64,000 nucleotides of DNA from the NCBI RefSeq assembly GCF_002865645.1, contig NW_020194618.1, positions 650,885 through 714,884 of the forward strand, written 5' to 3'. The position numbers and the translations under genes were made by a program. Shown here piece by piece: positions 36,646-47,326 of this stretch. Each line of letters begins with the position of its first letter. Position 1 is the first letter of the stretch. The DNA is from Hyaloscypha bicolor E (lineage: Eukaryota; Ascomycota; Leotiomycetes; Helotiales; Hyaloscyphaceae). The notes below the pieces were generated by a model. It was not told the origin of the DNA, ran no database searches, and saw nothing but the letters and a program-made list of their open reading frames with translations.

Positions 36646-38780
36646 AGTAATAATATTTAATTCTTAATAGTAATTCTATTTAGATTCCAGTAATTAATAT
36701 ATAAATATAAATTACTTTCTTTCTTTAGAATAAATATAATAGAGATACTAGTTAGGCTAGTAAAATAATAAATCTATTTCTTTTCTAAACTAGTATTAAG
36801 ATATTTCTAAAGAACTTTAAGTTCTTTTTCTAATAAAATATATATAGAATTATATAATAATTAGAATTCTGGTTTCAGATCTATATAATACTTTATTATA
36901 TAATAGTCAGGTAATATATTTATAATCTCTATAGAAAATATTTAAAAAAAATCCTAATACTTTCTAAAAAATATAGCTATTTTATTTATAATAATAATAA
37001 TAATTCTTTAGTTATTTATTATAAGATAAGTAATTAATAGAAATATATATATCTTATACTTTACTACTTTAGTAAACTTTCTAGTATTTAGAACTTTAAT
37101 CTTTTATAGTCAAATCTAGTATTTCTATATTACTTCCCTAAAGGAAATTAGAAAATTAATCTAGTAAAGCTATAAGAATTCAAGTATTATATTAATATAA
37201 TTTAAATTAAAATTATATAATATAAAATATATATTAGTTTCTCTTTAGTTCCCTAGTATATTTTTAGTAGTAATTCCAAGAATATAGTTTCTATATAAAT
37301 GAATTCTTTTTTTTTCTAGTAAAGTTAAAGGAATTACTTTTAATATTAATAGAATACTTATATTTAAAACTAGTCTTCTTTTTATATAATTAGCTTTTAT
37401 ACCCGAATTAACTAATACTCTAACCCTATATTTACCTTTTCTTATCTTAATAGTAATTTCAATTACTATTCTTATTTTAGAAGCTTTATTTTCTATAGTA
37501 TAAATAAGTATAACTATTATAGAATATATCTATTTCCTGGCTTCTTTAGTTCTAGATATTTATATATCTTATAATTAGACTTATTATAATTATAATAAGT
37601 TAGTTTTTCCTAATTTAGGCAGGTAGTAATATAATAATTCTTTTTCTAGTAAATAAAGCAAGTTATATCCGGTTTTATAAATCCTAATATAAGTATTATA
37701 TTAGATTCTATTATTATATTTTTACTATTCCGGTTATATAAATCTTATAATAGAAATATACTTCTTTTCTATTTCCCTTTATTATTTCTTTTATTTTTTC
37801 TCTAGTTTTCTTTCTTTTATTATTCTATTAGCTTATTAATATATTTCTATTAAGTAAATAAGTTTAAATTATTCTTAATTCTTATAGCTATAAAAATAAG
37901 CTTCTTTCTTTCTTATAGAATATTTCCTTAGTAATTAATCTTATTCTAAATCTTCTATCTCAAGCTACTAAATAAGTTATTTTACTCTTATAGTAAATCT
38001 ATATATCCCAAGTTATCTAATAGGCTATTTAAATAGAATATAAAGCTTTAGATATTCTAACCGGGCTACTATTTTATATTCTTAAACTTAATAAGAGTAT
38101 TATTATTATAGTTCTCTAGATTTAAGATAGAATTCTTTATAAACTTAATAAAAACTTCTAATCTATAATATTAATACCTACTAATTACTTCCTATACTTT
38201 TAAATATCTCTAGCTATATTCTTAAAATAAGAAGTATAATATATAACCTTTACTATATCTATAGCCTAGATAATTCTATTATCTTTATACTACTTTAGCT
38301 CTATCTAGTAAAAGAAGTTCTAGGCTTCCTTAATACTCTTTTTCTTATAAGTTAGTAATTTTCGAGTTTTTAGAGCCCTATAAACTAAATATACTACTAG
38401 TAATATAATAAATTTTATAATAGATACCTAAATATCCTTAAAATAGTAAATTTGAGTTTCTAGCTTCTCTAGATCTTTCCTCTATTATATCTCTATTTCT
38501 AACTTAGTAATATAATAATAAGCTACTACTAGCTTCTTTATTATTATTATTCTACTAGCTAGTTCTAGAAATATCTGAGTTCTACTCTCTTTTTCTAATT
38601 AGGTAATAGCTAGAGTAACTAACTAGGCACTTTCCTAAATACTTAACTAGGTTATTCTAGTAATAATAAAGGTACTTCTTCTAGTTAATACTTTAGCTAT
38701 TAGTAATTTTATTTATTAATAGCTTAATTACCTTATAATAAACTACTTCCCAAAAATTGAATTAATTAGAATATAAGATA
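36646..38780 (-). pseudogene. gag and start of pol of the minus-strand gypsy
   Basis: This minus-strand relic continues the pol fragment that ends at 30277. Near 37.56-37.70 kb two knuckle-like motifs can be read once Cys-to-Tyr changes are allowed for, one ending YITTC and the next YNYNKSNYKIY. The flanking sequence would be gag (distal) and protease to early reverse transcriptase (proximal). Stops are frequent. Confidence 0.6.
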
Positions 38781-39075
38781 TATAATAGTAGGGTAATATA
38801 TAAGTAATTAAGGTAAGTAAGTTATAGAGTAATACTTATAAGTATAACTAATTTCAAGAATTAATTTTAATAAAAAACTAATTAATACCCCTTTCTAAAA
38901 CTAGGAATATCTCCCTATATATTCCCTAGTATTTAGCCAGATATATAAAGTTTTTTACTTAATTAGGAAATCCTATATAATTCATATAATTCCGATTATA
39001 AGCTATACCCAAAATAGGAAACTAGATCTATAATATCTAATATCTATTTATATACTATTATATATATCTATTATA
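38781..39075 (-). repeat. LTR (5' in element orientation) of the minus-strand gypsy
   Basis: This 295-bp repeat is identical in length and nearly in sequence to 25712-26006. It borders directly on a TA-rich simple repeat. Confidence 0.8.
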
Positions 39076-39087
39076 ATTATATATATA

Positions 39088-39170
39088 TAAAGTATTATAT
39101 ATAAAGTATTATATATAAAATATTATATATAAAGTATTATATATAAAGTATTATATATAAAGTATATATA
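39088..39170. repeat. 14-bp tandem repeat, AAAGTATTATATAT
   Basis: About six copies of AAAGTATTATATAT in tandem immediately right of an LTR. One copy has a single change (AAAATATTATATAT). This is a slippage-type minisatellite. Confidence 0.85.
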
Positions 39171-39317
39171 AGGAAAAAGAGAAAGAGTAAGTATATATAT
39201 ATATATAAGGAAGTTAAAGGAAGAATTAGAAGCTAAGGGCCTATTTTATAAATATTTAGGGCCAAAAATAACTCAAATAGAAGCCTAAATAATTCAGATT
39301 AAGCTATAAATCAAGCT

Positions 39318-39560
39318 ATAAATTATATAGTTATTTGGTATAATTTAGATAATACGGGCAAAATAATTAACTAGGGCCTTAGAAATAGGGCTATAAAATT
39401 ATAAATTATATAGTTATTTAATATAATTCAGACTATAGGACTAAAATAATTAGCTAGGGCCTTAGAAATAGTTATATAAAGCTATAAATCATATAATTAT
39501 TTAATATAGTTCAGATAATAGGGTCAAAATAATTATATATAGCCTTAGAAAAATAGCGAA
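39318..39560. repeat. Three tandem copies of an 83-bp repeat
   Basis: The phrase ATAAATTATATAGTTATTT recurs at 39318, 39401 and 39484, an exact 83-bp period. Each copy continues into a similar AAAATAATTA..GCCTTAGAAA segment. Copies differ by transitions, consistent with RIP acting on a tandem duplication. No coding content. Confidence 0.85.
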
Positions 39561-39645
39561 AATAGCGAAAATCAGGCATTAAGCCTTTTAGTTACTATGG
39601 TTAACCAGATCCATGAGCTGAGACATTACAGCCACATGGCGTATA

Positions 39646-40047
39646 GAAGGGTTCACCCACTAATCGCCCAAACCTACTTCCCGCCCAAGCCAAAATTCAA
39701 CTTTAATATTAATTTATTAATTATTAATATAATTTTATACTTTGTTAAGTTCTGGTTAATAAATATACTCTTTAATTACGTTTTTATTTTTTCATATAAA
39801 AATTATTATTAATATTACTCATAAAACAAATTTTTTATTTATATTTTAAGAATTTAAGGCAATATAAAAGATTAATTAAAATAAGTCCTCTTATAAAAAT
39901 TCCTATAATTAAGAGAGACAGTATTAGTAAATAGCAGAAATCAATTTTGGTCAATTTTGGTCAATTATTAGTAATAAACCGTGAGAGAAAAATCGATTTT
40001 TTGCCCGGGCGGGAAGTGGGTTTGGGCGGTTGGTGGGTGAACCCTCC
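39646..40047. mobile_element. MITE of 402 bp straddling the AT-rich/gene boundary
   Basis: Terminal inverted repeats of about 45 bp: left GAAGGGTTCACCCACTAATC onward, right ending GGTGGGTGAACCCTCC, with TA on both sides (39644-39645, 40048-40049). The interior is very AT-rich and has no transposase. The left arm, facing the RIP-mutated block, carries C-to-T changes relative to the right arm, for example CACTAATCG versus CACCAACCG. Short open frames over its ends are not genes. Confidence 0.8.
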
Positions 40048-40550
40048 TACCCGAACACCAACAACCAATGGCACTCCAAGGAGCTGCAATCCATTTGAAT
40101 TGTAGCCATTCGATGTCTGGGGACCTATCGAGCTGGGTGAGCCAGCGCCGCCTGGGTAAGAGCGCTTCCTAATCGAATGAAGCACAAGAGAGAGAAAGTT
40201 GATTCATAATACCTGATAAGTCAGACGCGATTTTTGCTTCGCTGGTTCCATTTTAATCTTTGGACGTGGACAGCGCCGCTTTATTCTGAGGGTGGATATT
40301 CCTAAGCACACCTGAGCCCGGCCTGAGCAGTGAGCCCGACTTGGACAACCTGAGCAAGCATTAAAAGGCAATTTAGCACCCAAAGGAGCTCGTTCTGACT
40401 CCCTTGGTACTCGGTTATACTTTCTTCGTCGTGTCTCCAAGCACGGATCCATTTTGGCACCCTTGCGACCGAGAGTCATACTTCAACCGAAACGGATACA
40501 TCGACGACGACCATTTTCAACCGTAACAATACACATGCCCGACCGGCTTA

Positions 40551-40897
40551 GTCGACCCCTCTTTCGAATCCCCCGACCTCACAGCCTGGACCCTCCTCTC
40601 CGCCGCCCAATTCACTGTCACCTCCCTGCAACCGGGCTCAATCCCCCCCCGGGTCGCCCCGTATTCGCAGGCTGCCAAATCCACCTCTACGACCTGGCCA
40701 ATAACGACAGTTCACAAGGCGTTCCCGGCATCTTCTGGCTGCAATAAACCCTTCCAATTCCATCTTGCTGCTTCGAGCCCGTCTACAAAGCAACAATATG
40801 CGTCAATGCACCCGCCGTTGATGGCGTAGTAAGCTGCTACACGGATGAGGATGGGTATAAGAATCATTTCGAGCATTTTGCGACGAGTGCGAAGGGT
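40551..40897 (+). pseudogene. Degenerate exon of a secreted lectin/CBM-like protein
   Basis: The frame VDPSFESPDLTAWTLLSA starts at 40551, an opening typical of fungal N-terminal carbohydrate-binding-like beta-sandwich domains. It shifts frame in a run of eight C (about 40643-40652) to RPVFAGCQIHLYDLANND. One TAA (40745-40747) lies where CAA is likely, followed by VYKATICVNAPAVDGVVSC and YKNHFEHFATSAKG. A GGTGAGT donor-like site follows at about 40896, so another exon may have existed. The combination of frameshift and stop indicates a pseudogene. The domain name is inferred from pattern only; no upstream start was found. Confidence 0.45.
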
Positions 40898-40903
40898 GAG
40901 TGG

Positions 40904-41830
40904 ATGAGTGACAGACGCTTGTTTCGGCGTTTTTTAATATTTTTACGATGAATGACCCATTTGGGGTGAGGTGGTTGTTCCAGTGCTTTGTTTTAGGGAG
41001 GTGTGGGTCGAGAGTGTGAATTTGCCTTCCGCTTGTTCGGGATCGTGAATTTGTAATGTGCGTGGATTTAGGGGCGGTCGGAGGAAGATAGATTGAGACT
41101 CGCTAGAGAGCAGAAAAGAGGAGAGCGGTGGTGTTTTTGCTCTATATATCTCCCAAGTTTGGTGTTCTGATCTAATTGTTTCAGTCCAGTTCGCTTTGCT
41201 TGCTCTGAACCGTCTCGAGAGGGAACTGCATTTTCCGGACATGTGGCGTTTGTAGGACCGCGAATCGATTTGATCTGCTCTCCTCGCTCCTACCAAGTCG
41301 TGAGGTCCGCCTTCAAGTATAGTTATATATTTCGAATAGTCAAATATTTGTGCGCAGGCGATCACAAATACTCGCCCCTTTAGCGATCAAGGACGGTCAA
41401 GGGCTGTATTGGGAGATACTGTGGGGGCGACGCAGGAATCTTTTCTGAGCTTCGGAATAGTGGTTTGCTGGCTTTGAGGGTTCAACACCTCCTACCATGC
41501 GAGATCCATGGGGTCCATCAAGCTAGAAACCCCTCGTCCCGCCAAACTCGCGTGACACTCGGTGGGGACACATAGTTCCTCCTCTCTATGAGTTTGTAAA
41601 GGGTGTTTTCATACGTTTCGGGTCCACTTTCTCCGGTTCCAACTTCCTCCCGAATATTTAAAGCCCTCTATAGGCTCAGAAAGGGGAAGTGGTTGTAGTG
41701 AGCGCATAAACTCTCCTGTCCCAGTTAGCTCTTGATCCTGTCTATCATCCATCCTGAAAATAAGACGGCCATGTAATGTGGCACCACGCCCTCCTGTGCC
41801 AGCTGGGTCTTCACTCCTCATAACCTCCAT
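40904..41830. other. Intergenic region, no convincing gene
   Basis: Composition is normal for the gene block, and several medium open frames overlap on both strands. None has a family motif, a signal peptide or a coherent start and splice context, so none is called. Decayed gene remnants are possible. Confidence 0.3.
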
Positions 41831-42026
41831 GGCATTCACGAGCTCCACGAGCGGTTGCCGGTTGCAAAGGTGATTTGTCTGTTGGCTCTTCAGCCTCCAT
41901 AGACTTAGAGGCAACATCCATGAAAACATCTTCGGTACAGTTGCTTCAACCGGAGCTATGGAACCATGAGCACGCCCCATAAGTTGAGTCTAGAGATCCT
42001 TGGTCTGTGTTGGACTTTGTTAGTGA

Positions 42027-42967
42027 CTAGTTCCTTCTCGTGCTCACGATTGATATAAGGCAGTTCTCTCTCATGCTTGCGAATTTGTGTGTGTGGAGGT
42101 CTTCGAGCTCCTTCTTGGAATGGGTCTTGTTGTCGTCTGAGTGCTTCCAGTACTTGCCTTCCATCGCAGACAGTTGGTCCAGAGACGTGCGTTTATCCGC
42201 CGCGAACTTGTTAGCTGCAGCCTTCTCGGCAGCTTGCCTTGTAAGACGTTTGACTTCCTCCTTCTCGCGCTCGGCTTCCGCGTCCCCCATTTCACGGATT
42301 AGACGCTCCAACTCTTCCTCCTCTCCCTGCAGAGCCCTCGCAACGGCGCTGCTTCTTCCTTTGCCTTTTGCTCTTCTTTCAACTTGGATTTAACAGTTTT
42401 TGCATCTTTTTCGCCTCTGCTTAATCTGCGACTGCTGTCAGCTTCCGCGGCTTTCTTGAGCCGCTCCTGGAGCGCGACATGATGCTGCTCTCGTGTCTTG
42501 CCGCTGACACAAGCAGTACTAGTCCGGGCATGTTGAGGAGTCGAAATTGTTGGTGGAGGCGTAGGAGTAGATGTAATGATAGGCGGCCAGTGAGCTCGAG
42601 CGCTCGGTGTAGTAAAGGCAGGGAATGGTGTTGAGTTAGCTTTTGGCTGGGGAGTATAAGTACGAGAGATAGAAGGTGTCATAGAAGAAGTTTGAGGTTG
42701 TCCTATGCTTGAAGCCGATCTCTGTTCTGATATCAGCGAGGAGTTTCGTGATATTGGTTGTGCATGTAGAGCATATTGTCCAGGGATGCACGCGATTGAT
42801 TGGTAGCCAGGTTGAGGGTATAGGTACACATATGGGGGGCCCTGCACGGGCATGGCCCGGGGGACAGACCCTTGAGGGTAAAAGCTTGCCTGCCTAGATT
42901 CTAGAGATCGGTTGAACCTACCGCTGGATGGTGAAAGATCCATTTTAATATGCTCAGTCCAACTCAT
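42027..42967 (-). pseudogene. Pro/Ser-rich coiled-coil protein, broken by frameshifts
   Basis: From ATG 42967 the frame runs MSWTEHIKMDLSPSSG, a 120-residue Pro/Ser/Thr/Gln-rich low-complexity region (TPQPKANSTPFPAFTTP), then a charged helix (LQERLKKAAEADSSRR, KSKLKEEQKAKEEAA). A one-base slip near 42345-42350 moves to a second frame continuing EEEELERLIREMGDAEAERE and RLTRQAAEKAAANK. Near a CACACACA run (about 42092-42100) a third frame reads IRKHERELPYINREHEKELV. The coiled coil spans all three frames, so this is one gene with two frameshifts, either real decay or assembly error. It starts 31 bp after the kinase stop on the same strand and may once have been part of it. Function unknown. 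Confidence 0.5.
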
Positions 42968-42998
42968 CTAGGTGGGGCTTGCACTGCTGATCAGTTTC

Positions 42999-44495
42999 TC
43001 AGAGCCTTTTGGTCATAGAATCCATTTCTGATCTGTGTTCCTCAACTAGTATCGCTTTCTCACATTCGTGGGACCAGCGAATCTCATCCATTCGTTCAGT
43101 CCAATCTTTGCGGATGATGCTCATTTCGGTATCGTATTGCGCCCGCAAGATCTCGCATTCGTGTTCTGTGAATTACATCAGCGCGATTCGTGTATGCAGA
43201 AACGGATAACGAACCCAGCTTGGTGCTTCTGTCCACAACGTCCTGATACCGCCGTGACGGACAACACTTTCCGAAATATATAAGATCACCCAGCAAATAC
43301 AAACTCGAACATATATCCCCAATAGCAGGACGATCTTTTGCGATAGGAGAAACCATCCTTTCGATAATGTCGACGATATCGAAGATTCCACTATCAACAT
43401 TGTCGATACGGATCTGTCGGAGTTTAGACATCCACTCCTGTATTTTCTGGGGATTGTTCTGGTATGAACGATCGTTGTACCTCGTCCTGAAATTTTCGAA
43501 CGCACCCAAAGAAAGTCGGCGATGGACCGTGTTGATTTCTAGGAACACGCAGCCAAGGGAGTATATGTCTGCCGCTCGACCTCGTGGTTCCAACATCGCA
43601 ACCTCGGGTGCACAATACTTGTAAGTCCCTCTCACGTTACCATCAGTGGCGCTGCTAGAGGCATCCGTAATATCCCGACTTAGCCCAAAATCCGTAACAT
43701 GGAGACCGTCGTTCCTGTCCAGAAGAATATTCTGTGGCTTGATGTCCTTGTGCCGGATATCACTGTTGTGAAGATATTGGATAGCATTGGCAAGACATCC
43801 ATACACCCTGGCCAAGCGCTCCCTCATTTTGTGTCTGTCGTCCCGAAACCCAAGGCGTTCCATCAATTTCTTGAAGTCTTCTGAACAGTCGGCCCAGGCA
43901 AGGTTTTGGTTCTCATCCAGCTCATCCAACAAAACGCCTAGATCGCAAACCGCAACAGGGTGCAAGAGCAATCCTAAGATATTATTCTGATTGTTCTGTG
44001 TGTAGGAGCCCAACAACGTCACCACATGCTTGTGACTCAGCTTCTTCAGAATATCGAGCTCCCGCTTCACGTCCGCGATCTTCATGCGTCGAGTGCAATA
44101 GATTTGCTTCCTGGCCATGGATAAGCCCCGGCATTTCACCTCGTAAACATCTGCGAATGATCCTCGGCCCAAGAGTGTCCCTTGTTCTAAGGGAATAGCT
44201 TCATCCCGCGCGAATTCGACATGTTGCCCCTTCCCAGACCAATTCCCCGGTATGTCTAGTTCCGCGAGTAGTTTAGGTCCCGGGGGAGAAGGGTCGCGCT
44301 CGCAATCGAGTTCGTAGGAGGTTGCGGCGAGTTGAGGTTTGATGTCGAGCAGCCTGATGCAGCCTTAGTTAATATGCTCAAGGTAGGGAGGGGTGGGTCA
44401 TACGGATATTGTACTGGCTCACTGCTGGGGATACAATCTCCAGAGCTATAACTCCCGCACATGTAAGCCATCAGATTGGCATACCAATCTCTCAA
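42999..44495 (-). CDS. Ser/Thr protein kinase with C-terminal coiled coil (5' end uncertain)
   Basis: The protein kinase domain shows the glycine loop LGRGSFADVYEVK, ATP-binding Lys in ARKQIY, catalytic loop IRHKDIKPQNILL (HKD instead of the usual HRD), VTDFGLSRDI and GTYKYCAPEV. Upstream, an inferred 50-bp intron (44354-44403, donor GTATGA, branch TTAACTAA) joins MAYMCGSYSSGDCIP to LLDIKPQLAATSYELDCE. Downstream, an inferred 49-bp intron (43166-43214) replaces a short nonsense tail by LEHECEILRAQYDTEMSIIR and IRWSHECEKAILVEEHRSEM, ending at TGA 42999-43001. The first exon is unsettled: an ATG-initiated frame at 44492-44725 is off by one base. It resembles lineage-expanded fungal kinases. Splice sites are read by eye, not proven. 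Confidence 0.65.
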
Positions 44496-45016
44496 GCAGA
44501 CCGCAGAAGAACATTATCGAAGGCCATTGGAAGTCGAGCGCGGTCTGGTCCCGCCATTAGATAGCCCCAGCCGCACTGCAGGCCACCACAGTCCGCGTAG
44601 CAAAATACGGCATGATTGGGCAACTGTCTTTCACCTCTCGCCGCAAAGGCTTGTTCGCAACCATGATCGTACTCGTCCATGGTGACAGTTTCTTGATGGG
44701 TGCTTCCCTTTGCGTTTGATCCCATGGAGAAAGCCCAGATTAGTCAGCTGCCCTGTTATCTCAAGTCTGACTTCACTTCATCCAACTACTCTGTCGTCGA
44801 GCAGAATTATTATCCGCTAAACTATTTAATATGGGCTAGTCTATGGAAACAACTCAAGCAGAGACTGGGGAGTAGGCGTTGCTAGATGCGCCGTGTTTTT
44901 ATGAAATCGGCCGCCGCCAATCACGCCCAACCATGTCATGTAATTAAAGGGTCCAGTGGATTCAACATTGAAGGAGCTGGCTGGATAAACAGTGCATTTT
45001 AGCTCCACTCAAATAA

Positions 45017-45310
45017 TCATAGAAGGGCAAGTGACGAACCTAGATCTTGAGTAACCCCATCTGTTCCATTCACACACCACATCCGCAAGATTGTGGAGGG
45101 AAAGGTCGACGTCCAATCCAATAACACTGTGTCGTTCACATTGGGCTGTAGATTTGCGCCCTGCGATGGAAACTTCCAAATCGCTGTTTGTGCCTGCACT
45201 GCGGTATATTGAATACGGCAGAGAAGGACCCAGGAGACTACCAGATGGCGCATTATTTCGAGAGTGAAGCAAAACAGAAATAATCCACAATAAGTTACGG
45301 GAACGACCAC
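45017..45310 (-). CDS. Secreted/cell-surface Ig-like protein, N-terminal part
   Basis: The frame begins MVVPVTYCGLFLFC or, more likely, at the internal MRHLVVSWVLLCRIQ, giving a signal peptide cleaved near VQAQT. The mature part, TAIWKFPSQGANL then NDTVLLDWTSTFPS and LRMWCVNGTD, follows the pattern of fungal surface proteins with one extracellular beta-sandwich before a transmembrane segment. A donor-like GGTTCG follows QDLG. A possible second exon (from about 44960 down, FNVESTGPFNYMTWLGVIGG) ends at a TAG near 44870. No transmembrane segment was found, so the gene may be truncated. Family identification is by pattern only. Confidence 0.45.
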   Translation of the reverse strand: MVVPVTYCGLFLFCFTLEIMRHLVVSWVLLCRIQYTAVQAQTAIWKFPSQGANLQPNVNDTVLLDWTSTFPSTILRMWCVNGTDGVTQDLGSSLALL

Positions 45311-45625
45311 TACCTAAAAGATATATCAAAGCCTTGGGGTTCAGGGGCACTGCAATTTTCGATATTCCCTATCCTGCTAACTGAGCGGGACGCAGCGAAA
45401 GGAAAAGCCTGCTGCCGCTGCCCTTGTCCAAATAGATCCAAAAAAAAAAGACTATGGTAGCCGGCCAGGACGACATTAGCGAAACCGAGCTCGTGTTATT
45501 ACGAAGTACATGCGCATTTCTGGATGGGCGTCGTCTTCCTTGAAATGCCTGGGGAGGAAGATGTTGGGATTTGGTGTTGGTGTTTTAAATATATTTACTA
45601 ACAATTAGACCTCGTGGATTTACCA

Positions 45626-45835
45626 CTAGCCCCTGAGCGCAGGCAGGCACAGCGCATAGTCTTTCAAAAAGCTCGTGCCGTTGACTTTCTGGTCTGTGCC
45701 AGCCCTAGACCCCCCTATCTCGCTCCATTTAAATGGGTAGATTCCAGTGAGCGGTAAATCGTAAGGCCAGAACACTATTGGCTCGTTAATAAGGGCCATT
45801 CGGGCGCCGCTATTGTCATCCGAACCGCATGTCAT
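45626..45835 (-). CDS. Small open frame, 69 aa, doubtful
   Basis: A 69-residue frame with MALINEPIVFWPYDLPLTG and YPFKWSEIGGSRAG. It is not recognised and has no signal peptide, domain or splice context. It lies between a surface-protein gene and the mannosyltransferase, both of which could explain the space as UTR. It is listed because its composition is protein-like, but it may be chance. Confidence 0.15.
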   Translation of the reverse strand: MTCGSDDNSGARMALINEPIVFWPYDLPLTGIYPFKWSEIGGSRAGTDQKVNGTSFLKDYALCLPALRG

Positions 45836-45929
45836 TACGCAGCTTCTTTTTCATCAATGCCAGTGAACATGCACCTTCCCTCTCGCGATATCTCCTATTA
45901 ATCCCGAGGATAAGGTACATCTGAAGACG

Positions 45930-47326
45930 ATGCTAACCGGATCATGGCCGCCTAGAAAGAGACTCTCAGTCGCCGCTGTCGCAATCACAATCATCATTGT
46001 CTTCACAACCATTTCAAATCTGCATTATCGATCGTCCAATTCAGTGATGAAGCTACGACTCCCTCCTTACAACAAAGGCAATGATCCAACAAAGGCGGAG
46101 ACCGGTAGGCAGTTCCCCTCCCCCTCCCCCTGCCCCAGCTCATGCCCAGGACACCTATGGAACCCCGTAGCTGACCTGCAACCGCGTCTGAAGTGGGAAA
46201 TACGACACTCCTCGAACTGCTGGCGCCCAGCTACATCAAAGCAATATTAGACCCCAAGGACAAAGAATTCGACCGACTCCAGTGCCCAGCACCTACTCCT
46301 AAGCGCTACGATTATCTTCAAGTTGATCGTAGCGATGCGAAAAATGTAGGCGGGCAGATAAAATACTTCTTTGCGCTCAATCTGCGACAATGTATTAGTA
46401 TACTTCCTCGATTAATGGGATCCATTGTGGAAACTGTGCGATTTCTTGGTCCCGAAAATTGCGGTTTGTCAATTGTGGAGGGGAATTCCGATGATGGGAC
46501 TCTGGAAATACTAGCAGCGTTGCGCAAAGACATGGGAAGCTTGGGACTTGAATTTCACTTCCAGACTAGCGACATAGATCCTAAGAATGGAGACCGAATC
46601 GAAGCTCTTGCAGCCCTTCGAAACCTAGCCCTCGAACCACTAATCAACAATCCGAGTCACTATTCCCCAGATACAGCGGTGATTTTCCTCAACGACGTCG
46701 CTATATGTATGGATGATATACTGGAGCTAGTTCACCAACGCGTTTATCAGGAGGCGGATATGATATGTGCACTAGACTGGTCAGATATAGATCCACCCAT
46801 CTTCTACGATATCTGGGTCGCAAGAGCTATAAATGGAGACACATTTTGGGAGATTCCAATGGACGGAGGCTGGCGATTTGCCTCGAACCTCTTTTGGAAC
46901 CATCCACCATCCCGTCAGCGATACGATGAGCACAAAGCCTTCCAAGTCTTCGCATGCTGGAACGGCGCCGTAGTCTTCTCCGCGAAGCCTATAATACAGA
47001 ACAAAATCCGATTTAGGAGGTCGAAGCCTGATGAGTGTTTTGCTGGTGAACCGCGGTTGTTCTGTAAGGACTTGTGGATAGAGGGGTATTCGAAGATTGC
47101 GGTAGTGCCGTCAGTTAATTTAGGGTATTCGGATAAGTCTACTACGAAGGTTAAGGAGTTGCATGGGCGTGTTTCTGAGGCTGTAAAAGGGGAGGATATT
47201 TATGATGGGTCGTTGAGGATTGTGTGGAATACCAAGCCACCTGAACAGATCAAGTGTATGGCAAGTTTTGAGGATCATTCTTGGGTACCCTGGAATCAGG
47301 GTTTCGAAACCAAGAGTTTAATGTAA
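45930..47326 (+). CDS. CAP59/CMT1-type alpha-1,3-mannosyltransferase (GT69), 435 aa
   Basis: Two exons. Exon 1 (45930-46104) encodes a short cytosolic tail and a signal anchor, LSVAAVAITIIIVFTTISNL, fitting a Golgi type II membrane enzyme. An inferred 89-bp intron (46105-46193) has donor GTAGGC, branch GCTGACC and acceptor AAG. Exon 2 (46194-47326) keeps the frame; the spliced length is exactly 436 codons with the stop. The body has the family's marks: NLRQCISILPRLMGSIVETV, CGLSIVEGNSDDGTLEIL, AVIFLNDVAICMDDILELV (acidic pair for metal/donor), GWRFASNLFW and FACWNGAVVF. GT69 enzymes add alpha-1,3-mannose to glycans; in Cryptococcus relatives act in capsule formation. In ascomycetes the substrate is unknown, probably a wall or secreted glycan. 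No damage seen. Confidence 0.8.

Larger units (their letters stand above)
25712..39075 (-). mobile_element. Minus-strand Ty3/gypsy retrotransposon, split by a second gypsy
   Basis: Two 295-bp LTRs (25712-26006, 38781-39075) in the same orientation bound the element. Without the nested insert at 30278-36645 it is about 7.0 kb, a normal gypsy size. On the minus strand, ignoring stops, gag with two zinc-knuckle relics lies near 37.56-37.70 kb (FICQKKNYYITTC-like, YNYNKSNYKIY). Reverse transcriptase is cut by the insert (its main part at 29.85-30.26 kb reads KLDLKNTYYQL then VYLNNILIYLENLE), and integrase is at about 28.0-28.75 kb (ITIDFIIKLSLFRLYSKVYN, FYPQTNRQIENLN). All are RIP-killed. No matching target duplication is visible outside the LTRs. 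Confidence 0.8.

Noticed and set aside
39597..40185. Open frames of 71 and 74 aa
   Set aside because: Both are generated by the inverted-repeat arms of the 402-bp MITE.
40943..41365. 140-aa minus-strand open frame
   Set aside because: No domain, signal peptide, splice context or conserved pattern; composition is not clearly protein-like.
41609..41980. 123-aa minus-strand open frame
   Set aside because: Another frame here (reading TEDVFMDVASKSMEAEE) looks at least as protein-like; coding status could not be decided, so neither is called as a gene.
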